From Gigaspora rosea (lineage: Eukaryota > Glomeromycota > Glomeromycetes > Diversisporales > Gigasporaceae): 64,000 nt of DNA. Of this stretch, positions 9,948-22,027 are shown one piece after another (positions within the stretch are counted from its first letter, which is position 1; every line of letters starts with the position of its first letter). Both the position numbers and the translations under genes were made by a program. The stretch lies in NCBI GenBank assembly GCA_003550325.1, contig QKWP01000219.1, positions 106,554-170,553 on the forward strand. Reading direction: 5' to 3'. The notes beneath the pieces are model-generated. The model searched no databases, had not been told where the DNA came from, and was given only the letters and a program-made list of their open reading frames with translations.

Positions 9948-11786
9948 TTAATTCTTTTTTTGAATTTGGAATATTTCATATTCTGATACTGAAAACAGAT
10001 CTTTTGTATTTCTAATTGCAATTTCATATGCATATTGCCTACATGTACATCCACTTAGATCAAAATTAGTATTCATACGAAGATCACCTTCACCACCATA
10101 TGCAACAAAACATGGACCAAGAGTAGAATAGCTAAAAATTGCATATTTATTATTTTTTACACGACTTAAAATAGAAGTTTGAACAGCGCCATTTTTCAAA
10201 GAAAAAATAAAGCTATCACTGCAATCTATCCAGAAATACTTATGTTTATCCCATTGAGTTGGATTATAACCGCCAAGAATTTCATCAGTGTCTTTAACCT
10301 TCATTACCACAATAGTATTTTCTTGCTTGTCACATAATTTCCAAAATGTATCGGGAGTAAAACCATCTCTAGTTCCACGAAGAAGTAGTTCAAATTTATA
10401 TGGATTATTTTCTGTTATCTTTATTATCAATCCATGATGCAATCTCGGCTACATGTACTTCATTAATAACTTTTGAAAATGTTTCCATCGTACGCGTTGG
10501 TAATGTAGGTGTCAAAGTTATTCGAGGTGGAAGAATTATTGATGATATTTCTCGATTTGGATTGGCAATTCTTTTCATTATGTCTTTCCAAATATCTCTT
10601 TCTAGGATTGTCTGATATGGTTCAATATTATCAACAATGTCATCTCCAGGTATTTGAAAATAACGGACATGAGGTAAACAATTTTGTAATGTAGTTTTTA
10701 AAGCTAGAAAGTTTTCACTAGTCCAATCTTCTGGTCCACTTGATGATAAGTCTGGATTTTGGGCAATACCCCATTTAATTACATAATTCCAAACTTTTAA
10801 TTCCTCCATTTGTAAATCATCTCGTTTAATAAGGGATACTAATGCATTTTCTTGAAGTGATATAAAATCTTCAGAGTCAAAGATCTTAGTTGGGTACTTT
10901 ACTAAAAAATCATTACACCATTTTTGCAAATTTTGAAATTGATTATTTTGAAAACTTTTTTGATAAATTTGTGTAAAATGTAAACGAAGCCAGTGTGAAT
11001 TTTCTTCAATCAAGCTCTTCTCAAGGAATTTGGTCAATTCTTCAAGAAGAAACTCATTAGCCACAATCAAAAGATCAAAAATAAATGATGCATCTTGCTT
11101 TTCCAGTAAAATTACTCCTCCGTAAATATATCTGCATTAAATTAAAAATTTTGCAAGATTAGTTCTTGTGCATATAATAAAAACAACACTACATCGTCCA
11201 TAAAAAAAATGCCGCTGACGTCGCTTGATAAAATAATTCTGTTTAAATCATAATAACGAGCGATAAAAATGTCTAAAAAAATTAGTTGTGTCAAATATCA
11301 TACTGAACAAAGCTACTAAAACTTTTCTAACGATAAGTGATTATTAAAAAATTTTTCATAGCTTTGTTCAGTATGGCATTTACAACAACCAAATTTTTTG
11401 TCATTTTTTTTATTGTTCGTTCTTAATAAATAATGATAAGCGATGTCAATTATTTTATCAAGTGGCATTTTTTTTACGGGCGATGCTAGGTCTGTTATAT
11501 ATAAATGTTATGATAAATGTGTTATATAACTCACTTAATAATGACTTCAAATTGTTCAGTAGAAATATGGTTTAAATTAATTGTTTTTACATTATTATTA
11601 TCTTTGCTAGGTTTTTGCTAATTCGTTACGAAAATACAAAGATCTATATCTTAAAATATTTGAATGCGCTTGAAATATTCTTGCATTTGATGACTCTCCT
11701 ATTTTAATAATTACATTGAAATCTTCTTTGTCATCAAGAAGTTCAAGATAATTATTTGAAAGTTTTTCAAAGAATTTCGTCGCCAT
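9948..11786 (-). pseudogene. BTB-BACK-TLDc protein, copy B (two frame breaks)
   Basis: Same two-exon plan as the other copies: exon 1 is 11535-11786 and the intron is 11132-11534 with a MITE. Exon 1 has one extra base near 11609 relative to copy A (ACCTAGCAA instead of ACCTGCAA), which creates an immediate TAG in the BTB domain. In exon 2 the BACK region is open (11131 to 10405), but an 11-bp deletion near 10416-10428 shifts the frame before the TLDc domain. TLDc then stays open from 10442 to 9948 (LLRGTRDGF, ILGGYNP, SFIFSLKNG, YEIFQIQKKN). Two independent lesions make a full protein impossible; it is a recent pseudogene. Confidence 0.85.
11182..11496. mobile_element. Intronic foldback MITE, copy 2
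   Basis: Same position and sequence family as the MITE in copy A, about 315 bp, flanked by ATATAATAA on the left and ATATATAAA on the right. Core hairpin CATACTGAACAAAGCTAC / GTTCAGTATG. Shared position with copies A and C means it was inserted before those copies separated. Confidence 0.75.
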
Positions 11787-12950
11787 TTCGGTCAAATATA
11801 GTATGCACGTACGTACGTACGAAATTGATTTTATTGATTGCACAAATAGTTACATGACACAGCAGGCGAATGCAGCTAAATATCACATGATTCGTAGGAT
11901 TCCAATAAATCCGGAAAAGGACGAACGAGCTTGACTAACTTTTGAATTATTTCGGATGTGGGCCATTAATCATCCGTTAGCCAGCCGCCTAGTCGCTATT
12001 TTAGTAGGAAAGCATTTTGCTTAAATCACTATTATAAAAGCAAATTTGATTGTGGTTACGCACTAACGTATCTGATGATATTATCAATTTTGTTCGTAGC
12101 ATAAATTTATAAATCTTTTAATAAGAATATTTTAAGGGCAATGCTAGTTGTGTATCTGTTTTGTTATTTTCTAATTTTCATATGCATAGTATAAAAATGT
12201 AAATGATCATAATTCTTGATTTAAGATGATGGGCATTGTTATTCGTACCATTTTTTATAATACCTAATTAATTTTATCACAATACAAGAGATTAATTTTT
12301 ACATTTGTTATAATATTATTTATATAAAGGTACTGAGGGTTATATATTATTTGCACTGCAGCTATATCATACAACAATTGATTAAATAATTTTGTTACAT
12401 GTGCAGTGGGTATGAATAGTTAAAACGGAGGCACAAATTGCAAGTGCCAATTTATATGGGCAAATAAATAATTTAATGCAAATAATTCCAAGTGGCATTT
12501 AGTAAAAATTTTATGCTATTACTGTAAATAAGTTATCTGTTATTGTGAATAAAATAAAATTAAATGAGAATTAAATCTTTTTTATAAATTTCTTTTTGGA
12601 TTCTTAAATCAAAAAACGCAACAAAAGCTTGAACAAATTTACTACAAGTCACCATTTTTGTGGTAGTATTATGTCTAATATCTCTTTTGTAGCACTAAAG
12701 TATTTATTCAGTTTTTATCCTGACGATTTTTAAAAACAAGATAATGTTGAATCATTTTAAATTTATTAAATTTCAAAAAGTTAAACAAAAATTCTATTCT
12801 CAAGTTTTACTAGTTAGAGGATTAAATATATGTGAATTAACACGAAGTATAAAGATAAATACTCAAGAGTACTTAAATGCGTTAATAAAGGATAACAGAT
12901 CAGATTTTTTTAGTGGCAAATATAAATTATAACAACTTATATTTAAAACA

Positions 12951-13345
12951 AATAATACAGATTATATTCACATGACAGTATATATTCTTAGAGATTTTTA
13001 TAGCTACACTATTTTGCAAACTTAACACGCTTGTATAATCACCTCATTTTGCAGAATTTGGCTTATCTAAAGAAAAGGATAAACGCAAAGTAGAGGATAT
13101 AATGTATGGAGTGTTGCCTTATGCAGCCTCAAAAGTATTAAAAAGCCAAACATATATATCAACAATCTTACTTATGGTTTGATATTGTAGCAGAATAACA
13201 ATCAGGCAAAGGTTTTACTATTTTATTATGATTAACGATCTTTTTATTAAATTAGCTAAGCAATCTATGGAACCAGATCAAAATAACGACCTACTTCAAA
13301 GATATTTTTAAAATTTCATAGGTATAAAGATATTCCTCTAATAAA
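12951..13345 (+). pseudogene. Protein kinase C-lobe remnant 1
   Basis: Conceptual reading in shifting frames gives kinase landmarks in order: a catalytic-loop-like YILRDFYSYTILQ (HRD-N region), a degenerate activation segment EFGLSKEKDKRKVED after an intron-like TTTTGCAG, then MYGVLPYAASKVLKSQTY (the GT.PY.APE motif) and LAKQSMEPDQNN (the C.DP..RP motif). Stops and frameshifts interrupt it. It belongs to the large family of kinase-like genes typical of these fungi. The N-lobe (glycine loop, VAIK lysine) was not found. Non-functional. Confidence 0.65.
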
Positions 13346-13611
13346 ACCAATAGTATTTGTTGATATTACTGTATTAAAAAGAATTACGATCACAGTTATT
13401 AATATCTGTAAAAAAAAAATATCTGTAAAAATAATTTATACCAAATAAAAAATTGTCTAATAATAAAATCGATACATTCTTTTAATTTCATATGCATACA
13501 ATCATGGTTGGCAAGGACCGGTCAATAGTCAATCTTGATGTGACCAGTTTGACAAACTTGATCATTCTGGCCCAAGGTTTTGACTAGTTAAATTGGTTAG
13601 GTGATAAAATA

Positions 13612-13768
13612 CAGTTGAAGCTCCCAAAACCGATCCAATCAAACCTGATAACCTGTCAAATCTGATAAAAAATTAATCAACCAAGTTTGTGCTTGCTATA
13701 GAATCTAATAATTTATAATGATTTCAACCTCTGTTCAACATGCATACCAGTTTGAGGAGGTTCAACTA
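13612..13768. mobile_element. Pogo/Tc1-like MITE in the duplication unit, copy 1
   Basis: TA-flanked, with left end CAGTTGAAGCTCCCAAAACC and a right end whose reverse complement is TAGTTGAACCTCCTCAAACT. The same element sits at the same place in three other units (37442, 44957, 46496). Confidence 0.7.
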
Positions 13769-14070
13769 TAAATGAATTTGGAAATAATAGCTTAATTAGA
13801 TTGCATTAGTAAAATCAAAATGAATGACTAATTAAATGAGTTTAACCATATTTTAAAGTAAGATATCATATCTACATAAAAAAAATGATAGAGAAAGTTT
13901 GATAATAACATTTTTAAGGATAGCAAGTTCTATAAGATAGCCAAAATAAGATATCATTGATTAGGAAATTGTGCTAGGATTATTTTTTTTTAAAATATCT
14001 TATAAAAATTTATAATAGCTAGTTTAAAATTTTCCTATAAACTTTGTATTTGAAATTTTATTAATTAAAT

Positions 14071-14519
14071 ATTACTTTATCTAAACCCTAATAATGGTAA
14101 AGCTTTGAATGAGATGTAGATAGACTTAGTCTAAGTAACTAGAGTTGAAATAGAGTTCTAGATAATGTTATGAGGCTTTAATATAAGGTCATAAGAACTT
14201 CAAAATATACATAGATGGGACAGGTTAATTATAAAATTACTAAAAATAAAAGATCTGCAGAAAAAACCTCAAAAATAAGCAAAAATTACTATAAATAGAA
14301 AGATCTATATAAAAACACCCAAAATAAGCAAACTAATACCTAACCTATCTATGTATATTTCAGGGGTTCTGGTTTTGGGATTTGGACTTTTATACAAATT
14401 TAACATATACCTATAATTGCTTTTCATTTGTATCTAACATATGAAAAGCATTGCACACATGTGATATATTATTGCTTGGAGTACAACTGGCTAGTAATGC
14501 CAGATATCAAACTTTATTG
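14071..14519. other. AT-rich stretch without gene
   Basis: Follows the truncated duplication unit. No ORF or repeat structure that I can support. Confidence 0.4.
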
Positions 14520-14935
14520 AATGATATTATTGAGAATTTGTAGCAAACATCAGCATTTGATGTATAAACTGAGACTTGCAATACTCCCAGAAATTCAAAC
14601 ATAACTGCGCTAGGGATTGCCTTCTGGTTTGAATTGTGATGCGTAGCATTAGCCAGTGGTCTCCCACACTGCATAAAGCAGGCCAGTCTCTATGATTATT
14701 ATTTGGATGCATCTGGATAGCGAGCACCAGATATTAAAGTAATAGTAAGCAGCAGTAGCGTACATTATTGTGCTTGATGCACAAGCCGAGACTTGCTATG
14801 CTCTGGAAATAGCAACTACAGTTTGCGCTGGGTATAACCGTCATTAGCGTCATTCGTAATGAGTATCATCAGCCGTTGGTTTTTATACTGCATAAAGCAG
14901 GCTGGCTTTGATAAGAAGTTTAAGCTAGCGTGGAA
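14520..14935. repeat. Two diverged tandem copies of a ~215-bp segment
   Basis: Both halves share the order GAGACTTGC, TGCGCT, ATTAGC.AGT.GT and ACTGCATAAAGCAGGC. They are more GC-rich than their surroundings. The 66-residue frame on the minus strand at 14527-14727 has no recognisable features and is probably chance. Confidence 0.45.
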
Positions 14936-15623
14936 TAGTAGATCCTACATGGATTCTATGTAAATTCATATGTGTGGAAGGATTTGGGTGCAAACTTTGC
15001 TTGGCAGTTGGTCTGCTCGTAGTATGCACTTTCTTATACTTACTCTGACAAAGAAGATATTGTTAGCATTCTATTGCGACCCTAAATTAGGCAGCTGATT
15101 CAGATCTACTTATCTAATTTTTATGTGTGATCTATGTATACCTGATCGGGATTAAAGTTGATCCTGGCATAACTGGACTGCTGCTGGCATATCCCCGCAT
15201 AGCCATCTTTTCGATCTGTTGACTTACTGTATAAGTCAACTTGAATGAAAATCATTAATTTTGGATTTATTAATGGTTATATTTCGATATTATCGTTAAC
15301 CAATTTTTTATATTAAATGATTATAAAATAATTATAAACTAAAATTTGCATTTATTGGTACAAATATCTAAAGAAAGTGTATATAATTTTTTTACATGAG
15401 GACGAAAGCATTTCAGGTTCTAAAACCTGAAATTAAAATTTGAAGACGAAATTGTTTTTGATCTATTTTACTTGAAAGAAGAAATTATTTTTTACTTTTT
15501 TTGAATAGACGAAATTATAAGGAACATATCTATATGAATTTTATTTGCTCTTCCTTATAAAAAATATTAATTTTCTCTAATTAAGCCTTTTTCAAAAATC
15601 AATTTCGGTGGCATCACTACTCT
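14936..15623. other. No gene seen
   Basis: Moderately complex sequence to about 15240, then AT-rich. A stretch near 15400-15480 with GACGAAA words resembles 44095-44195, suggesting an old dispersed repeat. Confidence 0.35.
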
Positions 15624-15762
15624 CAACTAGCTTTACGTGGTAATAGAGTTATTTTTTTAATAGTTTATAAAATTATTCAATTATTATATAAATAATTAAT
15701 TTTTATAAAATTTTTAAAAAAATTATTTAAAAAATAACTCTATTACCATGTAGAGCTAGTTG
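15624..15762. mobile_element. Palindromic MITE (CAACTAGCT ends)
   Basis: Left CAACTAGCTTTACGTGGTAA and right TTACCATGTAGAGCTAGTTG are reverse complements with two mismatches; the pairing continues through AGAGTTATTTTTT. About 139 bp. Confidence 0.65.
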
Positions 15763-16494
15763 CAAGCTTCAAATTAAAAAAAATTATATGCACTTTTGTT
15801 GAATACTTATACTAAAAAATGTAAATTTAATCTAATATTTAAATATACGGTCTATAAAAAATCCGAAATTAATGATCTCATATATGTTTGATTTACTTAG
15901 TTGAGGTAACACCCTAATGTAATGTAAACCACCAAATAAATTGGTGTAAGATAAAGGTATGAGTGTTAGTGTGATTGTGTTATAAAGTAATCCAAAATTT
16001 TCATGCTCTCTAACAATTCTACATGAACTAAAGACGATTTTGAACAATTAAAAATATTTATTTATAAATGGCATACAATTAAAAATTCATTTATATTTGA
16101 AAAAATTTGAGGAAATTTATTTCAAAATTGTTTTATATACAGATAATTTTTGAATCAATAAGATTTTCTCCATTTAGTAAACCAACATTCAAATTCCCTG
16201 TTGCTGCCTATATTTGTATTGAAATTTGTAGTAGAGAGAAGAATAAGAGAAGATTGAGAAGATTTTTTACTAAAAATGTTTTTTTTTACTTTTTTTTTAT
16301 TTTTTAATTTTTTAATTTTTATATTAATGTTATAGAAAAAATATGTATAATTTTTAAAAAAAAAATTATAATTCTAAGAAAAAAAAGATTTCATTCTTTG
16401 TCTCATTTTCTTCATTTTGGCCAATTTCAGCAATAGGAACACTTTGATAATATAAACCTATTTAGTCCGTGTAGTGTAATTTGAATACATATTG
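15763..16494. other. No gene seen
   Basis: AT-rich with homopolymer runs. Short frames at 15832-16047 (-) and 16107-16307 (+) lack any protein-like signature. Confidence 0.4.
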
Positions 16495-17037
16495 TTAAAA
16501 AAAAATAAAGATCACACACATTTCAATTGTTGGTCCAGACTTGAAGTTGGGCTTTTTGTTCCTTCCAAGAATAACTTCATCATATAAGCCATAACTCACA
16601 TGAGTAGTATGCTTGACAGTATTTAAAAATACATCCGGTTCTGTTTTTTTTGACTCATGAAATTCAAAGATCTTATCTGTGAACTGTTAAGAGCTTCTTC
16701 GGGCTTCTATCTGATGACACAAAAAAAAGCATTAAATTTAAATCAAATAAAAAAAAGCTACACAATAAAGGCATAAAATAAATTACTGATTTACTTATGA
16801 ATTTACATGATTGCTGCCAGTCTATTTTATTAAATAAAAATCTTTGTTCTTCAAATCAAATTATAAGTTAAGTTTATTAGAATTCATAGTAATATAATTT
16901 TGAAATATAAGTTTGCGCAACACTTACATTTTCATATTTATGGTGAATTATGCGCTTTACTTTTTTTTCGTTTACTGGTACATTTAAATTACTGACATCT
17001 TCATTGATAGAAAGCCTTCTAAGCATGTTAAAGAATA
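16495..17037 (-). pseudogene. Two-exon gene remnant of unknown family
   Basis: Reading the minus strand, exon a (16928-17037) follows a TTTTCAG acceptor, encodes FFNMLRRLSINEDVSNLN and ends in IIHHKYEN at a GTAAGT donor. Exon b (16710 to 16495) follows a TCATCAG acceptor and continues in the same frame: IEARRSS, one in-frame TAA, then QFTDKIFEFHESKKTEPDVF, HTTHVSYGLYDEVILGRN and a stop. Matching splice signals and phase make this real coding ancestry, while the TAA (near 16687) argues for decay. No start codon or further exons were placed with confidence, and I do not recognise the family. Confidence 0.45.
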
Positions 17038-17464
17038 CTGAAAATAAATTGAAATTTAGAATATGGAATATAATAGTATAAAAACAATTTTTTTTTACCG
17101 TTAGGATTGTTCTAATTGTTCTTTAATAAATAAAAAAAAAATATTAATAAATAACATAATTTGTAAATATTAATTTTATTTCGGAGAATTTAAATTTGAA
17201 GATAATTACACTTTTGCTCATTGTTTGTTTCAGAATTGTTAGATGGATAGATAGACGCTTTTAGTAATTTCTTTTTTTTTTTAATGTAGCAAAAAATTAA
17301 ATGTAAAAAATGTACATACGTATATATGTAATTTATCTAAATCATTGTGATTATGTTTGGCTAATAAATATTCAGTCCTTAATAGTGATACAGGTGAATC
17401 AGCTTAAGCTGTAACTAGTATGTAATAAATTAATTCATAATCTGCTTAAGAACTAGTAAAAAAA
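17038..17464. other. No gene seen; AT-rich
   Basis: May contain an upstream exon of the remnant at 16.5-17.0 kb (an open stretch at about 17212-17270 on the minus strand), but the phase does not fit and it is left unassigned. Confidence 0.3.
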
Positions 17465-17678
17465 TGTAGTAAATAGTAGAGATATGTTACTATATATTTT
17501 TTGCCTTTTTTGAAATCTGAAGTTTTCCAAAGAACAAACTGATTTTCTATAAGTAAACATTAAGTAAAAATTGTAGAAAAGAAAATTCCAGTAATAATAG
17601 CAGTTAAATTATTAAAATTTGCCTAGTAAATTGCAAGATATGAGCAATTTATTTTTGCAATTATATGTTTACTTTTTT
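17465..17678. repeat. Left arm of an inverted repeat flanking the hAT element
   Basis: Its reverse complement matches 29165-29376. Shared blocks include GTTTTCCAAAGAACAAACT, AATAGCAGTTAAATTATTAA and GATATGAGCA. Together with the right arm it forms a palindrome of about 430 bp that existed before the hAT element inserted near its centre. Confidence 0.75.
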
Positions 17679-17885
17679 GTTTATACTAGGGCTCCGACGG
17701 ACCTGAACTGAGACCGGACTTTAGACAAGTCCGAGTCCGGTTCGAAATTCAAACCGTACTCAGACTCAAACTATTTTAAAACTTGGTTCAGTCCGGGTTC
17801 GAATATCAAACTTTTGGCTTTGTTCGGGTCCGGTTTGAGTCCGGTCCGAAAGTTTCAAACATGTTTGAAAGTCCGAAGCCTAGTT

Positions 17886-19110
17886 AAGAAAAAAAATAAT
17901 TACTTTTAATATATATGCATATTTTCCAATTAATGACTAATCATAATAAAATTTACGACCCATAATCAAAAGCAATGTCCATATTACCGTCGAGTAAATA
18001 GCTGATGATATTTCGTAAAACACCAAAAATTTGTGCTCAATAGGGTGGGAAGTAATACTCGCACAAAGTTCATTGTGCATAATATAAAGTCATGATACTT
18101 GATATTAAGCTGTAAAAATTATGTAAAATAAAGAATTACATAAAATATAATTATATAATATCAATTCGATTCAAACTTACCATGTTACGTAAAATATAAT
18201 TATATAATATCAATTTTTCATTCGATACTAACTTACCATGCACCTCTTAAGTATGTAAATTTTATTATATAAAATAAACCAACTTATACAAAACCTATAA
18301 GGTGGATTAAAAAATAAAGAAATTATTATTTACTTCAAAGTTTTGCAAATATAAGCAACAAAATACACGTACATTTTTTGATTCTTTTTATGATTTAACA
18401 TAAACTTCTTAACATTGTGCATATATCTTTTAGGGTCACATCTGTTAGCATAAATTAAGATAAAAAGTTTGTTAGCAATCACGAATTAGGGTAAAACAAC
18501 CAATAGTGCATTTGTAATAATCAGGATGCAGACTTATTATCTGTTATCTTTCATCTAATATATGTAACTAAAATACAGTACATATGTACTATCACAAATT
18601 AAGAATTTGTTATCTCTTTCTTAATTTGTAAATAGATAACGATACTTTTATATTCACTTATTTCCTTTTATGTGCTATTTTTTAATGACAATTAAATCCA
18701 AGGTAAAAACTTGTTCGTTTCATGTCCTAGTAGATACCCCGGTAGGAAAATCAAAATCAACTTTTTAAAATAATAAAATCTTAAATTAAAATTAAGATTA
18801 TGTCTGAAATAAGACTTATTTTATAGCTTAAACTTTGCAAGAAATCTTTTTTATCAGTGCATGGAAGGCGGCTTCATGGAGAGTTGATTCTATAGAAAGT
18901 CGATTATTAGACCACGCAAAGTTGATTTTGGTTTGTATTACTGGATTTCAAAATTCAGAACGGACAGATTTTTTTTTAATTTACTGCAAATAGAATAATG
19001 TTCACATTTAAGGTAATACGAGGTTAATCTTGCTCATGCACAACAAAAAATCTGTTATAACCCAAATCAAATGGGTCAGGATTAGTCTAAAATATATATA
19101 TATATATATA
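17886..19110. other. hAT interior, no gene seen
   Basis: AT-rich noncoding sequence inside the hAT element. A duplicated AAAATATAATTATATAATATCAATT block occurs at about 18140-18165 and 18187-18215. Confidence 0.4.
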
Positions 19111-19440
19111 TAAAAAATTCATAAGCCAGTTTGATGCATAATCTGCCATACAGCATAGTGCACATAGTGTCAAATGAACAAAAAAAAATTTTTTTACAAA
19201 AAAAAAAAAAAAAAAAAATTTACATAAGCCCATTAGATGCATAATTAGCCATACGGCGCAGTACACACAGTGTCAAATGAACCAAAAAAAAAATCTTGCA
19301 AAAAAAAATTTTCGATTTTTTTAAAAACAAAAAAAATTTTTTTAAAAAAATTGAAAAAAAATTTTATAAGCCAGTTTGATGCATAATTGCCCATACGGCA
19401 TAGTACGCATTATGTGAAATGAACAAAAAAAAAATTTGGA
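19111..19440. repeat. Three tandem copies of a 100-145-bp hAT-internal repeat
   Basis: Each copy carries ATAAGCC.GTTTGATGCATAA, CCATACGGCATAGTACGCA and GTCAAATGAAC followed by A/T runs (starts near 19120, 19223, 19367). An inverted copy lies at 28838-28885 near the other end of the hAT element. Confidence 0.75.
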
Positions 19441-19576
19441 AAAAAAAATTCACTTTTTTGCTGTTTTACCTATTATTCTCGCTCGGATTAGTTTATTGAA
19501 AACACACAATGGGAGTAGTGCCTCGCTGCAGCTCATGTCCTATCAATTTACAAATTTATAATTGACATGTTATTCT

Positions 19577-19742
19577 CTATACCACACAGGTTAATTGGCC
19601 TATACCACACAGGTTTCACGGCCTATACCACACAGGTTTCACGGCCTATACCACACAGGTTTGACGGCCTACACCACACAGGTTTGTTGTCCTATACCAC
19701 ACAGGTTTTACAGCCTATACCACACAGGTTTGACGGCCTTAC
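19577..19742. repeat. 23-bp minisatellite, about seven copies
   Basis: Unit CCTATACCACACAGGTTT plus ACGG. As 23 is not a multiple of 3, all forward frames read through it, producing repetitive open frames that are not evidence of a gene. Confidence 0.85.
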
Positions 19743-19954
19743 CTCTACTCTTACTACACCTGACTTATGCAGATCATCTGGCAAAACCTAGAGAGAATTG
19801 GTACCTGCATATTACGCTTAACCGAAAGTTTATTATTTTCTTTTCTCTCTTTTATTTTTTTTTGAGAGGGACCGGGTGGGACCACTCTGTGAAAGAGACA
19901 GACTAAAGTCAGGCAGCGAAAGAAAATGCACTTAATTTTCCACATACTTTTATT

Positions 19955-20048
19955 ATATCCTTAAATATCCTTAAATTTTCGTTTTACCCTTAAATATCCT
20001 TAAATTTCTGTTTACCCTTAAATATCCTTAAATTTCCGTTTTACCAAT
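19955..20048. repeat. ~28-bp tandem repeat, three copies
   Basis: Unit CCTTAAATATCCTTAAATTT plus a CGTTTTAC-like tail. Confidence 0.8.
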
Positions 20049-21911
20049 TTAGTATCACTATAAACTTACCCTTTACCTTAATTTTACCATGCTTCACAAC
20101 AATGCTTTACCTTATTATTCTATTAGACATTTTACATGTGATGATCCTCACGATAATAACCTTAGCATGACTATCGTCATGCATCAGGTTAAAATGTCGA
20201 TTCTAGTTTTTGGAATTTTTAGGAGTATACATATATTTTATTTTAATTTGACTAAGTTTATTAGTGTTTAGGACTGGTACTTGACCAGTCATCTTATCGG
20301 TCCCATAGTTCTTATCAGTCCTGGTCTTTTTAGGACCGGGTGTATACCTATTCTGATAACCATCCTTTTATTTTTACTTTTGTAAAATATCGCATAAAAT
20401 ACAAGATAACAATCGTATTGTTAATATGCAAAAATCATTATAATCTGAACTAATATTTATCCTATTATATATAGCAAATCAACTAGTACACGTTTTAGAT
20501 ACATATATTTTTATATGATCACACGCTATTTAGGTAAAGCTATAAATTTTTTAATATAAAATGATTTTGTTGAATTGATATTCAAAAAATTCAAAAAAGA
20601 AAAAATCTATTTAATACAATATATTTAATAATGCGAACTGATATTTAAAAAAAAAGAAGCTATTTAATACTAATATATTTTATAATGCTCATTGATATTC
20701 TTTTATGTGTGCTCAAGTATATTTTGTTACTAAAAAAAATATTTGAGCCTAAATATTACCATATTTATTAGAAATAAATATAGCTTTATTTATCTACTTA
20801 ACTACTAAGAACTTTACCTTATTATTCAAAATCACCTAACTTTCCCTTTAACGGTCCCAAAGCCCATGAGCGAAGACATTGTGCTATTCTTATGGTTTTA
20901 GGTGCTAAGCTGGATCTTTCATTTGTAATCATGTTTTCACCTGCAGAGAAAGCACGTTCGAAAGCAACAGTGGATGCAGGAATTGCCAAGTAGTCACGGG
21001 CCATACAGGCAAGACGAGGAAACTGTACTTGGTGTGCCTATTATTATATTAAAATTAACATATTGTCTATATAATAAGATATACATATACTTTAGTTACC
21101 TTTCACCAGGCTAACACATCAATATCTCTATTTGCTAGTTTCTCCGAAATGTAGTATTCAAGTTCGTCAATATTTGAGTCATCTTCATCAAAATCTAAAT
21201 CCAACATTGACTGTGTAGTTAATTTTACAGTATTAATAATATTCAAATTATTGTTAGTTGTAGCTGATAAATAATCTGTCTCAAAGATATTACGCATCCT
21301 AAAAAATAAATTTATAATGAAAAAATTAAAATTATTGCAGTAATAAGCACAATTATTATTGGAGATCATGAATTATAATGAAATCCAAATCCTTAATTGA
21401 ACAGATAAACCTATATTATTAATAGGGTTGGATCGGTCCTGAGAAGCAGTCTTTTTGAATAGTTACATGGTCTTCAGTTTTCAGTCTTTTAAACAGTTCA
21501 AACTAGTTAATAAAAGTAAACATGTAAACTATTAAAATAAACTTACAGACTTTTGAAATAAACTTTTAAACAATTAAATCGAGATTGTACCTGTCAAAAA
21601 AATCTCTACCCGGGTATTATTAAATTACCCAGTTATCCAGGTAATTTTTTATAGCCATATAATAAAATGTCTACCAGGTACAATCTCTATTATTATTACT
21701 TAGATTTTATTTCGATAATGATAGCTAAAATTGATAATCTACTTACATTATTTTTGATGCTAGGAGCTAACTGAATAGAGCCATAAATACTATTAAAACA
21801 AGGCTTATTAGAGACTGGAACAGACCAGATCGATCCAACTCTACTTATTAATAACTCTAAATTCATTAAACTAAAAAAAAAAGAACTAATATAGATTTAA
21901 ATTTTACATTA

Positions 21912-22027
21912 CCATATTTGCGCATAATAGTATGCTGGGGTGTTATTTCAAGTAATTGCTCGAATTAAGCTTAATTTAGACTAAAATTTGAAATTACACC
22001 CTTGTGCATTATTACGCGCAAATATGG
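21912..22027. mobile_element. TA-flanked palindromic MITE in a transposase intron
   Basis: Arms CCATATTTGCGCATAATA and CGCGCAAATATGG pair, continuing through GGGTGTTATTTCAA. TA flanks on both sides (21910-21911, 22028-22029). Confidence 0.7.

Larger units (their letters stand above)
8797..12560. repeat. Segmental duplication unit B (BTB-TLDc copy B)
   Basis: Starts with the same sequence as 2340 onward (TTACATTATATCTTATAG) and carries the same 3' flank, gene and 5' flank as unit A, without the 3.06-4.0 kb insertion and without the minisatellite block. Confidence 0.75.
12744..14070. repeat. Partial duplication unit (kinase remnant + MITE + BTB 3' flank)
   Basis: Parallel to 36.7-38.0 kb, 44.2-45.6 kb and 45.85-47.1 kb. 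It stops before the TLDc coding part would begin, so this unit is truncated. Confidence 0.65.

Noticed and set aside
19567..19906. Two overlapping open frames of 74 and 103 codons with PIPHRF/GLYHTG repeats
   Set aside because: They are produced by a 23-bp minisatellite that lacks stops in every forward frame; no independent coding evidence.
20089..20271. 60-codon frame inside the hAT element
   Set aside because: Short, AT-biased and without motif; probably chance.
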